From Bacteroidota bacterium (GTDB lineage Bacteria; Bacteroidota; Ignavibacteria; UBA10030; UBA8401): a DNA stretch of 35,394 bases. The notes under the pieces were generated by a model. It did no database searches. It saw nothing but the letters and a program-made list of their open reading frames with translations, and was not told where the DNA came from. This document shows, piece after piece, positions 8,034 through 17,601 of this stretch (the first letter of the stretch is position 1; every line of letters begins with the position of its first letter). The translations under genes and the position numbers were made by a program. The stretch covers positions 1 through 35,394 of the forward strand of contig JAJYOI010000029.1 of the NCBI GenBank assembly GCA_021796275.1, read 5' to 3'.

Positions 8034-10559
8034 ATGAATCAAAAACTTGTTGATGTTGCGCTTCCTCTTCCTCTCCCTCAATCGTTCACGTATGTTCTTC
8101 CACCGGAACTGGTTTCATCCGCGAGACCGGGCTGCCGCGTGCTTGTTCCCTTCGGCACAAAAAAACTGACGGGCATCATTGTCGGCTTTCCTGATCATTC
8201 TTCACTCACGTCGCTGAAACCGATTCACGATATTCTCGATACACAGCCGTCCGTTTCCGAAGAACTGTTACGGTTAGCGCGCTGGATTTCCGATTATTAT
8301 TGTGCTCCGCACGGCGAAGTGTTGAAAGCTTTTCTTCCTCAGGGTATTTCGCTGGAAAGCAAACGCATCGTCTCATTGCTCAATTCCGCTGCGGCTGAAG
8401 TGCAATTGTCAAAGATATCTTCAGGACAGAAACATCGCGCCGCTCCGCAGCGGACAAAAATTCTTAAGACGCTGTTGAATGGAGAGAAGTTTTCTGTTGC
8501 TCAGATCCAAAAGAAGACCGGCGTAAAAAACATTTCTGCGGTTCTCTCGGATCTCGAAGCAGCCGGTATTGTATCGGTCACTGAATTTCTTCCGCCGCAA
8601 TCGACAAAACCGAAACTCGCAAAGTTCATCGTTCGAAAAGAAATTCCGGCTGACACAGTTGTCAGAGGAAAATTGCAGCAAAAACTTCTTCTTCGCCTGA
8701 ACGAGGCAGGCAATGAACCGTATCCGTTGCAGCGTTTGCTGAAAGAAACGCACGCATCTCTTACGGCGCTCAAGTCGCTTGTAAAAAAAAATCTCGTTGA
8801 TATTTTCCTTCAGGAAGAATTGCGCAAAGAAGAATTCAGCGACGACAGTTCAATCATTGCAATCGAGAATGTTCAACTCAACAGCCACCAGCGCGATGCG
8901 CTTGCAAAAATCTCGCAAGCGATTACCGTGGGCGAACAAAAAACTTTCCTTTTGCACGGTATTACCGGCAGCGGCAAAACACAGGTTTATATTGAAGCGA
9001 TCAGTGCAGCACTGGCGGAAGGAAAAACCGCAATTGTGCTTGTTCCCGAAATTTCTCTTACGCCGCAAATTGTCCGCCGCTTCCGCCTGCATTTTGGCGG
9101 CGACGTGATCGTCATGCACAGCAAAATGTCTGCCGGCGAACGGTACGATGCGTGGCGGCTTGCGCGCGAAGGGAAATATAAAATTGTCGTCGGTCCGCGT
9201 TCGGCAATTTTTGCTCCCCTCAACAATCTCGGGCTTATTGTTGTCGATGAAGAGCATGAAGCGTCCTACAAACAGTACGACGCGACACCGCGCTACAATG
9301 CGCGCGATGCTGCAATTATGCGGGGAGTGTTGAATACTGCCGTTGTCGTGCTCGGCTCTGCGACGCCGTCTGTAGAGTCGTTTTTCAACGCGCGGTCCGG
9401 AAAATACACGCTGCTCGAACTGCCGAAGCGAATTGATAACGCCGTCCTCCCTTCCATCACTATCGTCAACATGATTGAAGAGCATCAGCGGGTGTACGAG
9501 CAGATGAAAATGCGCGCGAAGGAGACTGGCAGAAAAGCATTCGAAAACGGATTTCATTCGGTTTCAAAACTGCTGGAAGAAAAAATCCGTGAACGTCTCG
9601 AAAAAAAAGAAGGTGTTATTCTGCTGCAAAACCGCCGCGGCTTCGCACCCTTTCTTGAATGTATGGAATGCGGCTATGTGGCACGGTGTGAACAATGTGA
9701 TGTGACGATGACATATCATCTCACAAAAAAACATTTGCGCTGTCATTACTGCGGAACGGTGAAGCCGATCCCCGATACGTGCCCGAATTGCCACGGCTTT
9801 CTTCTCAAGCTGCAAGGCTTCGGCACTCAACGCGTGGAGCAGGATTTAGCGCAGCTTTTCCCGGACGCAAAAATTCTCCGAATGGACCTGGACACAACAA
9901 CTCGCAAAGGCTCACACGACCGCTTGCTGCAAAAATTTTCTCACGGTGAGGCGGACATTCTTCTCGGCACACAAATGGTTGCCAAAGGACTCGACTTTCC
10001 TCGCGTGACGCTTGTCGGCGTTATCTCTGCGGATACACAAATGTCGTTGCCGGATTTTCGTTCGGCAGAACGAACCTTCCAGCTGCTCACGCAAGTTGCA
10101 GGCCGTGCAGGGCGAAGCTCATTACGCGGCGAAGTGGTAATTCAAAGTTTTCAGACAGCACACTACAGCTTGAAGCATGTTCTCACACACAACTATGCCG
10201 GATTTTACGAAGAAGAATTACAGTATCGTCAACAAGCGCTCTATCCTCCGTTCGTGCGTATTGCACTTATCGAAATCAAAGGCGAAGACGAAAAAAAAGT
10301 TCAAGACGCAATGCATCGCTATGTCGCACTGTTGCGAAATGTTGACTCACACAGCATCGTTTTGGGTCCATCGGCCGCAGTTATTTCAAAAATCAAAAAC
10401 CATTACCGCTGGCATTTAATCATCAAAGCCCCGCGCATCGCAGACCCGAATGGTTCGCGTATGCGTTCGGCAATTTTATCGGCACATCGCGATCTTGAAA
10501 AAACAATGCCCGGCGGAGTTAAGATCATCATCGACATCGATCCCCAGGGAATCATGTAG
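8034..10559 (+). CDS. priA: Primosomal replication-restart helicase
   Basis: PriA recognises stalled or collapsed forks and reloads the replicative helicase. The 841-residue product has the N-terminal DNA-binding region starting VDVALPLPLPQSFTYVLP, a DEAD/H-type ATPase with Walker A GITGSGKT (about residues 310-317) and Walker B VVDEEHEASYKQYD (about 402-415), GSATPSVES (motif III), and the C-terminal helicase part with QVAGRAGRS. Two CxxC zinc clusters lie between the helicase lobes (CMECGYVARCEQC, then CHYCG and CPNC, about 541-590). Length is somewhat above the E. coli protein (732) because of extra sequence between the 3'-binding and helicase domains. No clear ribosome binding site is seen. 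It probably follows larC on one transcript. Confidence 0.97.
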   Translation: MNQKLVDVALPLPLPQSFTYVLPPELVSSARPGCRVLVPFGTKKLTGIIVGFPDHSSLTSLKPIHDILDTQPSVSEELLRLARWISDYYCAPHGEVLKAFLPQGISLESKRIVSLLNSAAAEVQLSKISSGQKHRAAPQRTKILKTLLNGEKFSVAQIQKKTGVKNISAVLSDLEAAGIVSVTEFLPPQSTKPKLAKFIVRKEIPADTVVRGKLQQKLLLRLNEAGNEPYPLQRLLKETHASLTALKSLVKKNLVDIFLQEELRKEEFSDDSSIIAIENVQLNSHQRDALAKISQAITVGEQKTFLLHGITGSGKTQVYIEAISAALAEGKTAIVLVPEISLTPQIVRRFRLHFGGDVIVMHSKMSAGERYDAWRLAREGKYKIVVGPRSAIFAPLNNLGLIVVDEEHEASYKQYDATPRYNARDAAIMRGVLNTAVVVLGSATPSVESFFNARSGKYTLLELPKRIDNAVLPSITIVNMIEEHQRVYEQMKMRAKETGRKAFENGFHSVSKLLEEKIRERLEKKEGVILLQNRRGFAPFLECMECGYVARCEQCDVTMTYHLTKKHLRCHYCGTVKPIPDTCPNCHGFLLKLQGFGTQRVEQDLAQLFPDAKILRMDLDTTTRKGSHDRLLQKFSHGEADILLGTQMVAKGLDFPRVTLVGVISADTQMSLPDFRSAERTFQLLTQVAGRAGRSSLRGEVVIQSFQTAHYSLKHVLTHNYAGFYEEELQYRQQALYPPFVRIALIEIKGEDEKKVQDAMHRYVALLRNVDSHSIVLGPSAAVISKIKNHYRWHLIIKAPRIADPNGSRMRSAILSAHRDLEKTMPGGVKIIIDIDPQGIM

Positions 10560-10581
10560 AAAATTCTGTCCCATCATAAAA

Positions 10582-10617
10582 ACACAAAGGCGAGAATCAG
10601 ATATCTCGCCTTTGTGT
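10582..10617. terminator. Bidirectional stem between priA and the Yip1-like gene
   Basis: A perfect 14-bp inverted repeat (10582-10595 with 10604-10617, arms ACACAAAGGCGAGA / TCTCGCCTTTGTGT) with an 8-base loop lies between two convergent genes. The T-tract is weak on both strands, so it may rely on stem strength alone. Confidence 0.7.
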
Positions 10618-10640
10618 GCAACGCACATCGCGGCAGAGTT

Positions 10641-11408
10641 TCAGAAACCCAAATTAACAAACACTGAAATCGCCGTCCACACCGCCCAAATCACCGCGAC
10701 GCCGGTTAATGCTTTACCAAGCGAGACTGTAAACAGCTTTCCTAAACCGATTGAAACAATTCCAAGATACCAGAACGTCATAATATTTATTGACGACAAA
10801 AATTTGTGCATTTTATTCATCGGATCAAAATCCGACACAGCAAGCGCCAGACTTGGCGTCGCATGCATTGAACCCATGGCAACAACAAGAATGAGCGTTA
10901 ACAGCGACCCAACTGCCATGATGTACATTGAAAGCCCGACAACTTCCACCACTTTACCGTACGTCGCTCCGGATTTAAATCCGAATTTCCCTAACAGCCA
11001 AAATGCCAGCGCAGAAAGAAACAACGTTGCAAACATCACAAGAACAACTCCAACCGAACCGAAGATCAAAAACATTGGTGAGCCTGGCTTCGGTGAATAT
11101 TCTGCCGCCTTATCTGCTTGCTCTTGTGTCAGCTTTCCGGCGGCAATTTGCTGCTGAACATATTTATCACGCTGCCGCGCCATTTCATCCTGAATCGGCG
11201 GCTGCGTAAATGCGACAAAAGTAAACACAATTCCGATCACGGTAGTCAGCAATAAGGGAAGCGCCCAATTTGATGTTTGCTTTGGTGCCTTTGCCACGTA
11301 CTCAAACAATTCCCCCGGCGACGCAAACACATTCATCAGCTTGTCGCTGAAACCCATTTCCGCCGCCGCTGATTCCGGCTGTGAAGCAGTAGCATTTTGT
11401 TCTTCCAT
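10641..11408 (-). CDS. Yip1-family integral membrane protein of unknown role
   Basis: A 255-residue polytopic membrane protein with a soluble N-terminus and about five transmembrane segments (around ALPLLLTTVIGIVFTF, FLIFGSVGVVLVMFA, VGLSMYIMAVGSLLTLIL, FWYLGIVSIGLG and LTGVAVIWAVWTAISVF). The N-terminal block FSDKLMNVFASPGELFEYVA is the typical opening of bacterial Yip1-domain proteins; their function is not established. The frame is open from 11549, but the ATG at 11408 is preceded by AAGGAG at 11421-11416 with a seven-base spacer and lies downstream of a good promoter. Residues around 70-105 form a charged, glutamine-rich loop (QPPIQDEMARQRDKYVQQQ) that would sit outside the membrane. Confidence 0.78.
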   Translation of the reverse strand: MEEQNATASQPESAAAEMGFSDKLMNVFASPGELFEYVAKAPKQTSNWALPLLLTTVIGIVFTFVAFTQPPIQDEMARQRDKYVQQQIAAGKLTQEQADKAAEYSPKPGSPMFLIFGSVGVVLVMFATLFLSALAFWLLGKFGFKSGATYGKVVEVVGLSMYIMAVGSLLTLILVVAMGSMHATPSLALAVSDFDPMNKMHKFLSSINIMTFWYLGIVSIGLGKLFTVSLGKALTGVAVIWAVWTAISVFVNLGF

Positions 11409-11457
11409 GATGTGGCTCCTTGTAGTGTGGTACGTATATTGTTCTGACGACGACGGA

Positions 11458-11486
11458 AGTATAACAAAATCAAATTCAATTTTCAA
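11458..11486 (-). promoter_or_regulatory. Sigma70-like promoter of the Yip1-like gene
   Basis: On the minus strand TTGAAA (11486-11481), 17 bp, TATACT (11463-11458). This is the closest match to the sigma70 consensus in the window. It is back to back with the tmk promoter. Confidence 0.65.
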
Positions 11487-11490
11487 TGAA

Positions 11491-11519
11491 TTGATTCTGC
11501 GCTTTCTATCTTCTATCTT
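11491..11519 (+). promoter_or_regulatory. Sigma70-like promoter of tmk
   Basis: TTGATT (11491-11496), 17 bp, TATCTT (11514-11519), about 50 bases before the tmk start. Hexamers and spacing are identical to those of the nucleotidyltransferase promoter at 1883-1855. Confidence 0.58.
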
Positions 11520-11569
11520 ACAAGAAGAGTAACAAAAATTTACTGTCACATCGGTTGTTCACAGGCATT

Positions 11570-12205
11570 ATGTTCATTTCATTTGAAGGTCTCGACGGTT
11601 CTGGAAAAACAACGCAGGCGAACTTGCTTGTAGATACTCTGCGGGCACAGCATCACGCGGTAGATTTTATTCGTGAGCCGGGAGGCACGGAAATTTCCGA
11701 ACGTATCCGGGAAGTTCTTCTCGACAAAAAACATCTTGGAATGAATGAAATTACCGAGCTGCTGTTGTTTTCCGCGGCACGGGCGCAGCTTGTGTTTCAA
11801 AAAATTCAGCCGGCACTGCTCGAATCCCGGTTTGTTGTCTGCGACCGTTATGTCGATTCCACCACGGCGTACCAAGGCTACGGGCGCGGGCTGCATCTTG
11901 ACGCAGTTCGGGCAATCAATGCGGCGGCAACATTCGGCGTTATGCCGGAAGTAACATTTCTGATCGATGTTTCCGTAGAAGAAATTGTTGAACGGCGGAA
12001 ACGGAGCGGCACACCGATGGATCGCATGGAAAGTTCAGGAACAAAATTCTATGAACGCGTTCGCCGCGGTTACATAGCAATGGCGCAGAATGAACCGCAT
12101 CGCTTTGTCGTCGTTGACGGCAGTCAGTCCATTGAGGCAATCAAAAAAATAATTTGGGGAGAAGTTCTACGAAGAACATCAACACAAAAAGCCACAGCGA
12201 AATGA
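11570..12205 (+). CDS. tmk: Thymidylate kinase
   Basis: Phosphorylates dTMP to dTDP for DNA synthesis. The 211-residue product has the P-loop GLDGSGKTTQ (residues 7-16), the dTMP-binding REPGGTEISE, the DR(Y) motif CDRYVDSTTAYQG, and a LID-region arginine cluster (ERRKRSG...DRME). The ATG at 11570 gives the normal MFISFEGLDG start; an in-frame ATG at 11555 would add five residues, and no ribosome binding site decides between them. It is expressed from its own promoter and converges with the M14 peptidase gene, 22 bases apart. Confidence 0.96.
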   Translation: MFISFEGLDGSGKTTQANLLVDTLRAQHHAVDFIREPGGTEISERIREVLLDKKHLGMNEITELLLFSAARAQLVFQKIQPALLESRFVVCDRYVDSTTAYQGYGRGLHLDAVRAINAAATFGVMPEVTFLIDVSVEEIVERRKRSGTPMDRMESSGTKFYERVRRGYIAMAQNEPHRFVVVDGSQSIEAIKKIIWGEVLRRTSTQKATAK

Positions 12206-12227
12206 AATTGAAGGGGGAATTGGAGAC

Positions 12228-13517
12228 TTAATTTGCTTTCATCGCCTTTAAGAGAGTATCAACATCAACACGCCGCTCCATTCTAACGAGGCTGCCATCC
12301 AAATATTTCCCGCTTCCGTCAATCGTTTCAAATGTTTGCGAAGTGCTGAGATCTCCAATGTCTGCAATGCGGCCGCTGCGGTGAATAGCGCCGTCCTCAC
12401 CCACTCTCTCTTCCATGTTGATGCCGATGTCAACAAGAACTGGTGCTACTCCGTTTGAATATTTCAGCGTAACGCCGCGGACAATGATGTCATAAAGATT
12501 CTGCGTGTTCTGCGGCAGTGATTCATAGTCTGCAATGTTCGCCTTCTCGTACACATTCGTTGCAATGGAATACCAGATCCCAAGCAGAGCGACACAGTTT
12601 AATTTTCGAATGTACATCTTTTCGGGATCATCTTTCCAGCCGCCTGATTCGATAAGCACGGTACTTGTTCCCCACGTTTGAATATTGTCTCCGAAAGCGC
12701 GCGGCTCGTATGAATCGTCGTACCGTGAAATGTGCCCCGCAATGTACGGCGAAAAAATATTTACCAATTCGGCGGCGACTTTTTTTGCCCGAACTCGCAC
12801 TGCGTTGTCGGTCTTCTCATAATTGACTGCAGGAGCAAGCAAAGCGATTGTTGCAACCTTGCCGGATATGCCGACCGTGTAGCGCGGTTCCTGATCGTGA
12901 AGATTAAAACCGAATTCCGGAGAAAGGCTGTCGTGTGCCGCTTTCAAAATTTTGGCTTCGTTCGTCTGCAAACGCTTCGCATCGCGATTGATATCGATGC
13001 CATGTACGCTGCGCCGCTGAAATCGTTCCGCGCCGTCAGGATTCAGCATTGGAATAATGAGCAACGTTGTTTCGGAGAAAATCTTTTTCACTTCCGGAGT
13101 TTCCAGATGTCCGCTGATGTATGACAGCGCATCGAGCAATCCCATTGTTGCCGTCGGCTCGTCGCCGTGCATTTGCGACCACATGAAGATTTTCTTCTTC
13201 CCGTTTCCTAACGCCAGCAGATTGATGGAGCGACCTTCATCCGAAACGCCTAATTGTTTCACCGAAAGTACTGCGGGCATTGCGTTCCTGAGGCTGTCAA
13301 GAACTTTCATCATGTCGTCGTGTTTGAATCTTCGTGTGGCAATCTGCATCGCTTTGTAGGTATCGTATGAATCGTATAATGAACGAACAAACGAAGAAAC
13401 TTCTCCGAAAGAATCGTTTGTGCCTTGCGAAAATGTTGACCCAGCCATAGTTGTTATCAAAAAAAATGTGAGAAAGATTTTCCCGAAGTACGGGATGCGA
13501 TAAAACTGCATTTTCAT
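12228..13517 (-). CDS. Secreted M14-family zinc carboxypeptidase
   Basis: A 429-residue peptidase expected to cleave C-terminal residues from peptides or peptidoglycan stems outside the cytoplasm. Residues 1-30 are a signal peptide (hydrophobic 13-27, ending TFSQ). The M14 zinc ligands are visible as HGDE (H117, E120) and H207 in FNLHDQEP; NRD (177-179) gives the substrate-binding arginine, and the catalytic glutamate is likely E290 in IESGGW. The C-terminal 110 residues are an extra domain with VLVDIGINMEERV, possibly a small beta sandwich. A GGAAG at 13525-13521 lies nine bases before an in-frame ATG at 13511 and only three before the ATG at 13517, so the true start may be two codons downstream. 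Specificity is not readable from sequence. Confidence 0.9.
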   Translation of the reverse strand: MKMQFYRIPYFGKIFLTFFLITTMAGSTFSQGTNDSFGEVSSFVRSLYDSYDTYKAMQIATRRFKHDDMMKVLDSLRNAMPAVLSVKQLGVSDEGRSINLLALGNGKKKIFMWSQMHGDEPTATMGLLDALSYISGHLETPEVKKIFSETTLLIIPMLNPDGAERFQRRSVHGIDINRDAKRLQTNEAKILKAAHDSLSPEFGFNLHDQEPRYTVGISGKVATIALLAPAVNYEKTDNAVRVRAKKVAAELVNIFSPYIAGHISRYDDSYEPRAFGDNIQTWGTSTVLIESGGWKDDPEKMYIRKLNCVALLGIWYSIATNVYEKANIADYESLPQNTQNLYDIIVRGVTLKYSNGVAPVLVDIGINMEERVGEDGAIHRSGRIADIGDLSTSQTFETIDGSGKYLDGSLVRMERRVDVDTLLKAMKAN

Positions 13518-13561
13518 TGTCTTCCGTGACAGAATAAAAAGCGATAAATCATGAATGTGAA

Positions 13562-13590
13562 AATATAGATTATTTCAGTGATATCGGCAA
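13562..13590 (-). promoter_or_regulatory. Sigma70-like promoter of the M14 peptidase gene
   Basis: On the minus strand TTGCCG (13590-13585), 17 bp, TATATT (13567-13562), with a predicted leader of about 40 bases. It diverges from the tig promoter. Confidence 0.5.
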
Positions 13591-13609
13591 GAGTTTGTGA
13601 ATAGTTACA

Positions 13610-13638
13610 TTGATTTTCGGGGCTATCTTTCGTATTTT
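13610..13638 (+). promoter_or_regulatory. Sigma70-like promoter of tig
   Basis: TTGATT (13610-13615), 17 bp, TATTTT (13633-13638), giving a leader of about 65 bases before the GTG start. A TATCTTTC element also occurs at 13624-13631. No heat-shock CIRCE repeat was seen in the region. Confidence 0.5.
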
Positions 13639-13711
13639 AAGAAGAATTATGCGACGATTTTGTGCGCCACACTGTGGCATGCCAAAGAGAATATCACCAA
13701 AGGAGTGTTGA

Positions 13712-14992
13712 GTGGAAGTTACCATTAATAATGTTACCGATTGTGATCGTGAAGTAGAAATCAGCCTCTCGCTGGAAGAACTTGTTCCATATTTTGAAGC
13801 AGCCTACAAGAAAGCTGCACCTTCAATTGAAATCAAAGGCTTTCGCAAGGGCAAAGTGCCGATGTCGTTAATCAAAAGAATGTACGGCGACAGCATCGAA
13901 TATGATGCGCTCGATGATATTGCCAACGATTCGTTCAAGAAAACAATGGAGGAACGGAACATTCAGCCCATTGGTACCCCCAACCTGGTGGATATGAAAT
14001 ATAAACGCGGCGAACCATTCACATTCAAAATCAAATATGAAGTGAAGCCCGATTTTGAATTGAAAGATTACAAAGGCATCGAAGTCGAAAAGAAAATACA
14101 TCGCATCACTGAAAAAGAAACCGCAGCAGAAATCGAGCGCTTGCGCAACATCAACGCTTCATACGAAGAAGCAAAAAAAGTGGACGGTACAGAGTTTATG
14201 GTGACTGCGGATTTACAAGACCTCGACGAAAGCGGCACGCCGCTCATCGGCAAGAAAAGTGACGGTGTAAAGATTTATCTCAACGAGCCGGGCACCGAAA
14301 AGGAAATCAAACAGGCGCTCGCACATGCGGAGCTTGGCGGGGTGTATGCTGCAAAGTTCACGCATCAGCACGACGATCACTCACACAATGTTCACCTGCA
14401 AATTACGGTCAGGAAAATAGAAAAAGTGATCCTGCCTGAATTCAACGATGAGTTTGTGAAAAAAAACACCAAGGGGAAATATTCCTCAAGTACAGATTTT
14501 CAGAAAGCGATTCACGAAGACCTTCAGCGCTACTGGAACGAGCAAACGGAAGATCAATTTGTCAATGACCTGACAAGAGAAATAGTCCGCCGTCATGACT
14601 TTGCGGTACCCGAAACGCTCGTGAGCGGTTTCATTGATTCCTACATTGAAGATGCAAAGAATCAGCAATCGAATAAAAAACTTCCGAAGAATTTTGATGA
14701 GAAAAAGTACCGCGAATCGCTCCGCCCGACTGCCGTCTGGCAGACAAAATGGGCACTGATACGGGAACAAATTCTGAATAATGAAAAGATTGAAGTGAGC
14801 GACGCCGAAATTGAAGCAATGGCAGAAAAAGAATCCGCAAAGCTCGGTATCGATAAAGAACGGCTTGTTCAATTTTATAAATCGTCCGAGGCGTCGCGTG
14901 AACGTATGGTCAATGAAAAGCTCATTGAACTTCTGAAAAAATCGGCTGTTGTAAAGGAAGTTGAGAACGCGGATATTCCCGCTGAAGCATAA
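13712..14992 (+). CDS. tig: Trigger factor, ribosome-associated chaperone
   Basis: Binds the ribosome near the peptide exit and shields nascent chains. The 426-residue product has the ribosome-docking signature GFRKGKVP in the N-terminal domain (about residues 44-51), a PPIase-type middle domain (about 160-245), and a long helical C-terminal arm domain. The middle domain contains an unusual His-rich loop HQHDDHSHNVH (about 218-228). The start is GTG with AGGAG at 13701-13705, six bases upstream. It is the first gene of tig-clpP-clpX, a widely conserved proteostasis cluster; 46 bases separate it from clpP. Confidence 0.97.
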   Translation: MEVTINNVTDCDREVEISLSLEELVPYFEAAYKKAAPSIEIKGFRKGKVPMSLIKRMYGDSIEYDALDDIANDSFKKTMEERNIQPIGTPNLVDMKYKRGEPFTFKIKYEVKPDFELKDYKGIEVEKKIHRITEKETAAEIERLRNINASYEEAKKVDGTEFMVTADLQDLDESGTPLIGKKSDGVKIYLNEPGTEKEIKQALAHAELGGVYAAKFTHQHDDHSHNVHLQITVRKIEKVILPEFNDEFVKKNTKGKYSSSTDFQKAIHEDLQRYWNEQTEDQFVNDLTREIVRRHDFAVPETLVSGFIDSYIEDAKNQQSNKKLPKNFDEKKYRESLRPTAVWQTKWALIREQILNNEKIEVSDAEIEAMAEKESAKLGIDKERLVQFYKSSEASRERMVNEKLIELLKKSAVVKEVENADIPAEA

Positions 14993-15038
14993 AACGTTTT
15001 TTCAATTTCCATTTTTGACGAAAGGATGAAAACAAGAA

Positions 15039-15677
15039 ATGATCGGACCGGAAAAAAAGTTTGACATCTACAACCAACTGGTTCCAATGGTGGTCGAACA
15101 GACCAGCCGCGGTGAGCGGGCATACGATATCTTTTCCCGCTTATTGAAAGAACGCATCATCTTTGTCGGCACAGCGATTGACGATGTGGTTGCCAGTTTG
15201 ATTGTTGCACAACTGCTGTTCCTTGAAGCAGAAGATCCGGACAAAGACATTCATCTGTATATCAACAGCCCGGGCGGAAGCGTGTACGCCGGGCTTGCAA
15301 TTTACGACACAATGCAATACATCCGTCCGGATGTCTCAACGATTTGTGTTGGTATGGCGGCAAGCATGGGCGCGGTGCTGCTGCTGGCGGGAGCAAAAGG
15401 AAAACGCAAAGCACTTCCCAATTCGCGCATTATGATTCATCAGCCGTGGGGCGGCGTGCAAGGTACCGCTTCTGATATCAGCATTCAGGCAGAAGAAATT
15501 CTCAAAACAAAATCGCGGATCAATGAAATTATAGCGCGGCATTCCGGAAAAACTCCGGAAGAAGTCGGACGAGACACAGACCGCGATAACTACATGTCGG
15601 CCGATGCAGCAAAAGAATATGGATTGATCGATCTTATTCTCACGAAAAAATCAAACAACGGCAAAAAAGAAAAATAA
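15039..15677 (+). CDS. clpP: ATP-dependent Clp protease proteolytic subunit
   Basis: Serine peptidase that forms the barrel of the ClpXP complex. The 212-residue product has the catalytic triad S109 (GMAASMG), H134 (MIHQPWGG) and D183 ([11 protein letters not shown]), and the oligomerisation and substrate-binding segments INSPGGSV and GTASDI. An AAAGGATG ribosome binding region precedes the ATG at 15039. The lysine-rich tail ([10 protein letters not shown]) is a few residues longer than in E. coli. It lies between tig and clpX on the same strand. Confidence 0.98.
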   Translation: MIGPEKKFDIYNQLVPMVVEQTSRGERAYDIFSRLLKERIIFVGTAIDDVVASLIVAQLLFLEAEDPDKDIHLYINSPGGSVYAGLAIYDTMQYIRPDVSTICVGMAASMGAVLLLAGAKGKRKALPNSRIMIHQPWGGVQGTASDISIQAEEILKTKSRINEIIARHSGKTPEEVGRDTDRDNYMSADAAKEYGLIDLILTKKSNNGKKEK

Positions 15678-15736
15678 TTCCTCTCGATTGTGAGCGATGG
15701 AAAAGCCATTGCCCGCACTCATTAAACATTCCGCGT

Positions 15737-16996
15737 ATGAGTCAGAAACAAAAAACCGATGAGAAAGTGAAATGTTCCTTCTGCGGCAGGGGACCGGAAG
15801 AGGTGAGCAGCATCATTGCAGGCCCCGATGTGTACATTTGCGACCTCTGCGTCTCGACGTCCGTTGATATCATTCGCAGCAACATTGCTGCCTTTCCGAA
15901 ACGCAAAGGAAAAGCAAAGCAAGTGCTTTCACCGACGCAGATCAAAGAAGCGCTCGATGAATACGTGATCGGGCAGGAGTTTGCAAAAAAAACTCTGGCT
16001 GTTGCAGTTTACAATCATTACAAGCGCATTGATGCACAAGAACATGCCCCTATTTTTGATGATGTCGAAATTGAAAAGAGCAACGTATTGCTCATCGGAC
16101 CGACCGGAACCGGTAAGACTCTGCTTGCGCAAACGCTTGCAAGAATTCTCGATGTCCCTTTCGCCATTGCCGATGCAACAACTTTGACTGAAGCCGGGTA
16201 TGTCGGCGACGATGTTGAAACAATTCTGGTGTACCTACTGCAAAACGCAGAATACAATGTTGAACGCGCTGAGCGCGGAATTGTGTACATAGACGAGATA
16301 GACAAGATTTCCCGCAAAAGCGACAGCGCCTCCATCACCCGCGATGTTTCCGGTGAAGGTGTTCAGCAAGCGCTGCTGAAAATTTTAGAAGGAACGATTG
16401 CCGGTGTTCCGCCAAAAGGCGGACGTAAGCATCCGGAACAAAATCTTATCAGTGTAAACACAAAAAACATTCTCTTCATCTGCGGCGGCGCGTTTGAAGG
16501 ACTCGACAAAATCATTGCGCGACGCGTCAGTCAAAACCCCATCGGCTTCGGCGCCGATATCCGCGGAAAAAAAGAATACACCACCGACGAATACCTCCGG
16601 CAGGTCGAACCGGATGATTTGCTGAAATTCGGATTGATACCGGAATTTATCGGCAGGCTCCCGATTATTTCAACACTGCATTCATTGTCAGAAGACGCGC
16701 TGTTGAATATTCTGACTGAACCGAAAAATGCGCTCGTGAAACAATTCAAGAAGTTATTCAAAATGGAAAGCGTGGAATTGGAATTTGAAGAAGCGGCGCT
16801 GCGCGCTATTGTTCAAAAAGCCGATCAGCGCGGCACCGGTGCCCGTGCGCTCCGATCCATCGTTGAAGACACAATGCTCGACATCATGTATGAACTTCCT
16901 TCACAAACCGGTGTAAAAAAATGTATCATTACGAAGGATGCAATTCTGAAGAAAAAAGAACCGATGTACGTTGTTGAAGAACGCAAGTCTGCCTAA
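15737..16996 (+). CDS. clpX: Clp protease ATP-binding subunit ClpX
   Basis: AAA+ unfoldase that recognises, unfolds and threads substrates into ClpP. The 419-residue product has the N-terminal C4 zinc-binding domain (C13, C16, C35, C38), Walker A GPTGTGKT (about residues 120-127), Walker [10 protein letters not shown], the [23 protein letters not shown] pore/sensor region, and the IGF ClpP-binding loop as NPIGFGAD. All ClpX hallmarks are intact. It begins 59 bases after clpP without an obvious Shine-Dalgarno and is followed by a weak terminator. Confidence 0.98.
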   Translation: MSQKQKTDEKVKCSFCGRGPEEVSSIIAGPDVYICDLCVSTSVDIIRSNIAAFPKRKGKAKQVLSPTQIKEALDEYVIGQEFAKKTLAVAVYNHYKRIDAQEHAPIFDDVEIEKSNVLLIGPTGTGKTLLAQTLARILDVPFAIADATTLTEAGYVGDDVETILVYLLQNAEYNVERAERGIVYIDEIDKISRKSDSASITRDVSGEGVQQALLKILEGTIAGVPPKGGRKHPEQNLISVNTKNILFICGGAFEGLDKIIARRVSQNPIGFGADIRGKKEYTTDEYLRQVEPDDLLKFGLIPEFIGRLPIISTLHSLSEDALLNILTEPKNALVKQFKKLFKMESVELEFEEAALRAIVQKADQRGTGARALRSIVEDTMLDIMYELPSQTGVKKCIITKDAILKKKEPMYVVEERKSA

Positions 16997-17001
16997 ACAC
17001 G

Positions 17002-17035
17002 CCGGCATTTCACCAATCGCTCGACGCCGGTTTTT
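17002..17035 (+). terminator. Candidate intrinsic terminator after clpX
   Basis: CCGGC (17002-17006) pairs with GCCGG (17026-17030) and is followed directly by TTTTT. The stem is short and the loop 19 bases, so it would be weak; position six bases after the clpX stop supports it. Confidence 0.5.
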
Positions 17036-17117
17036 CTCCCGCCTTTTTCGCTATAACCAGAAGGAACTTTACAGCACCTTTCAAGAGTTTAATTGCTATA
17101 CTTTTGAGGAACCCATG

Positions 17118-17573
17118 ATGAGAAGAATTATTTTTTTCTGCTGCTGGTTTGGCGTTCTGAATTTTGCTTCGGCGCAAGACCGCGGTTTCGGTGCTGGCAT
17201 TATGGTCGGAGCGCCGACGGGAATTACAATGAAATTGTGGCAAAGCCATTCCGCCGCAATTGACGGCGCAGTTGCATGGTCGTTTGAACGATCGTCCTCG
17301 TTGCAAGTGAACCTTGATTACGTCGAGCACAGCTTTGGCGTTATCAAAGTGGAAAAAGGTTCGCTGCCTTTTTATTATGGCATTGGCGCGCGCGTGCAAG
17401 CGGGCGGCGATGCGGCTCTCGGCGTTCGTATTCCTCTGGGATTGGATTATCTTTTTGCTCATGATCCGCTCGATGCATTCGTCGAAATTGCTCCGATCCT
17501 TCAAATTGCCCCGTCAACAACGTTCGATCTCGATGGCGCTATCGGCGTCCGATTTTTCTTTGGCCAGATGTAA
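17118..17573 (+). CDS. Small outer-membrane beta-barrel-like protein
   Basis: A 151-residue secreted protein of unknown function. Residues 1-18 form a signal peptide ending ASAQ. The mature part alternates polar and hydrophobic residues with glycine-rich turns and starts GFGAGIMVGAPTGITMKLW, a pattern seen in small eight-strand outer-membrane barrels; it ends IGVRFFFGQM with aromatic residues as expected for barrel insertion. The ATG at 17118 lies seven bases after GAGGAA (17106-17111); the ATG at 17115 is an equal alternative. The frame is open upstream to 16971, inside clpX, but that part has no coding look. No function is proposed. Confidence 0.7.
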   Translation: MRRIIFFCCWFGVLNFASAQDRGFGAGIMVGAPTGITMKLWQSHSAAIDGAVAWSFERSSSLQVNLDYVEHSFGVIKVEKGSLPFYYGIGARVQAGGDAALGVRIPLGLDYLFAHDPLDAFVEIAPILQIAPSTTFDLDGAIGVRFFFGQM

Positions 17574-17601
17574 ACCATTCTCTCTCACACAAAAAATTAT
17601 T

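Noticed and set aside
8850-9557. 235-residue minus-strand frame inside priA
   Set aside because: Fully within priA, no domain signature; shadow of the real gene.
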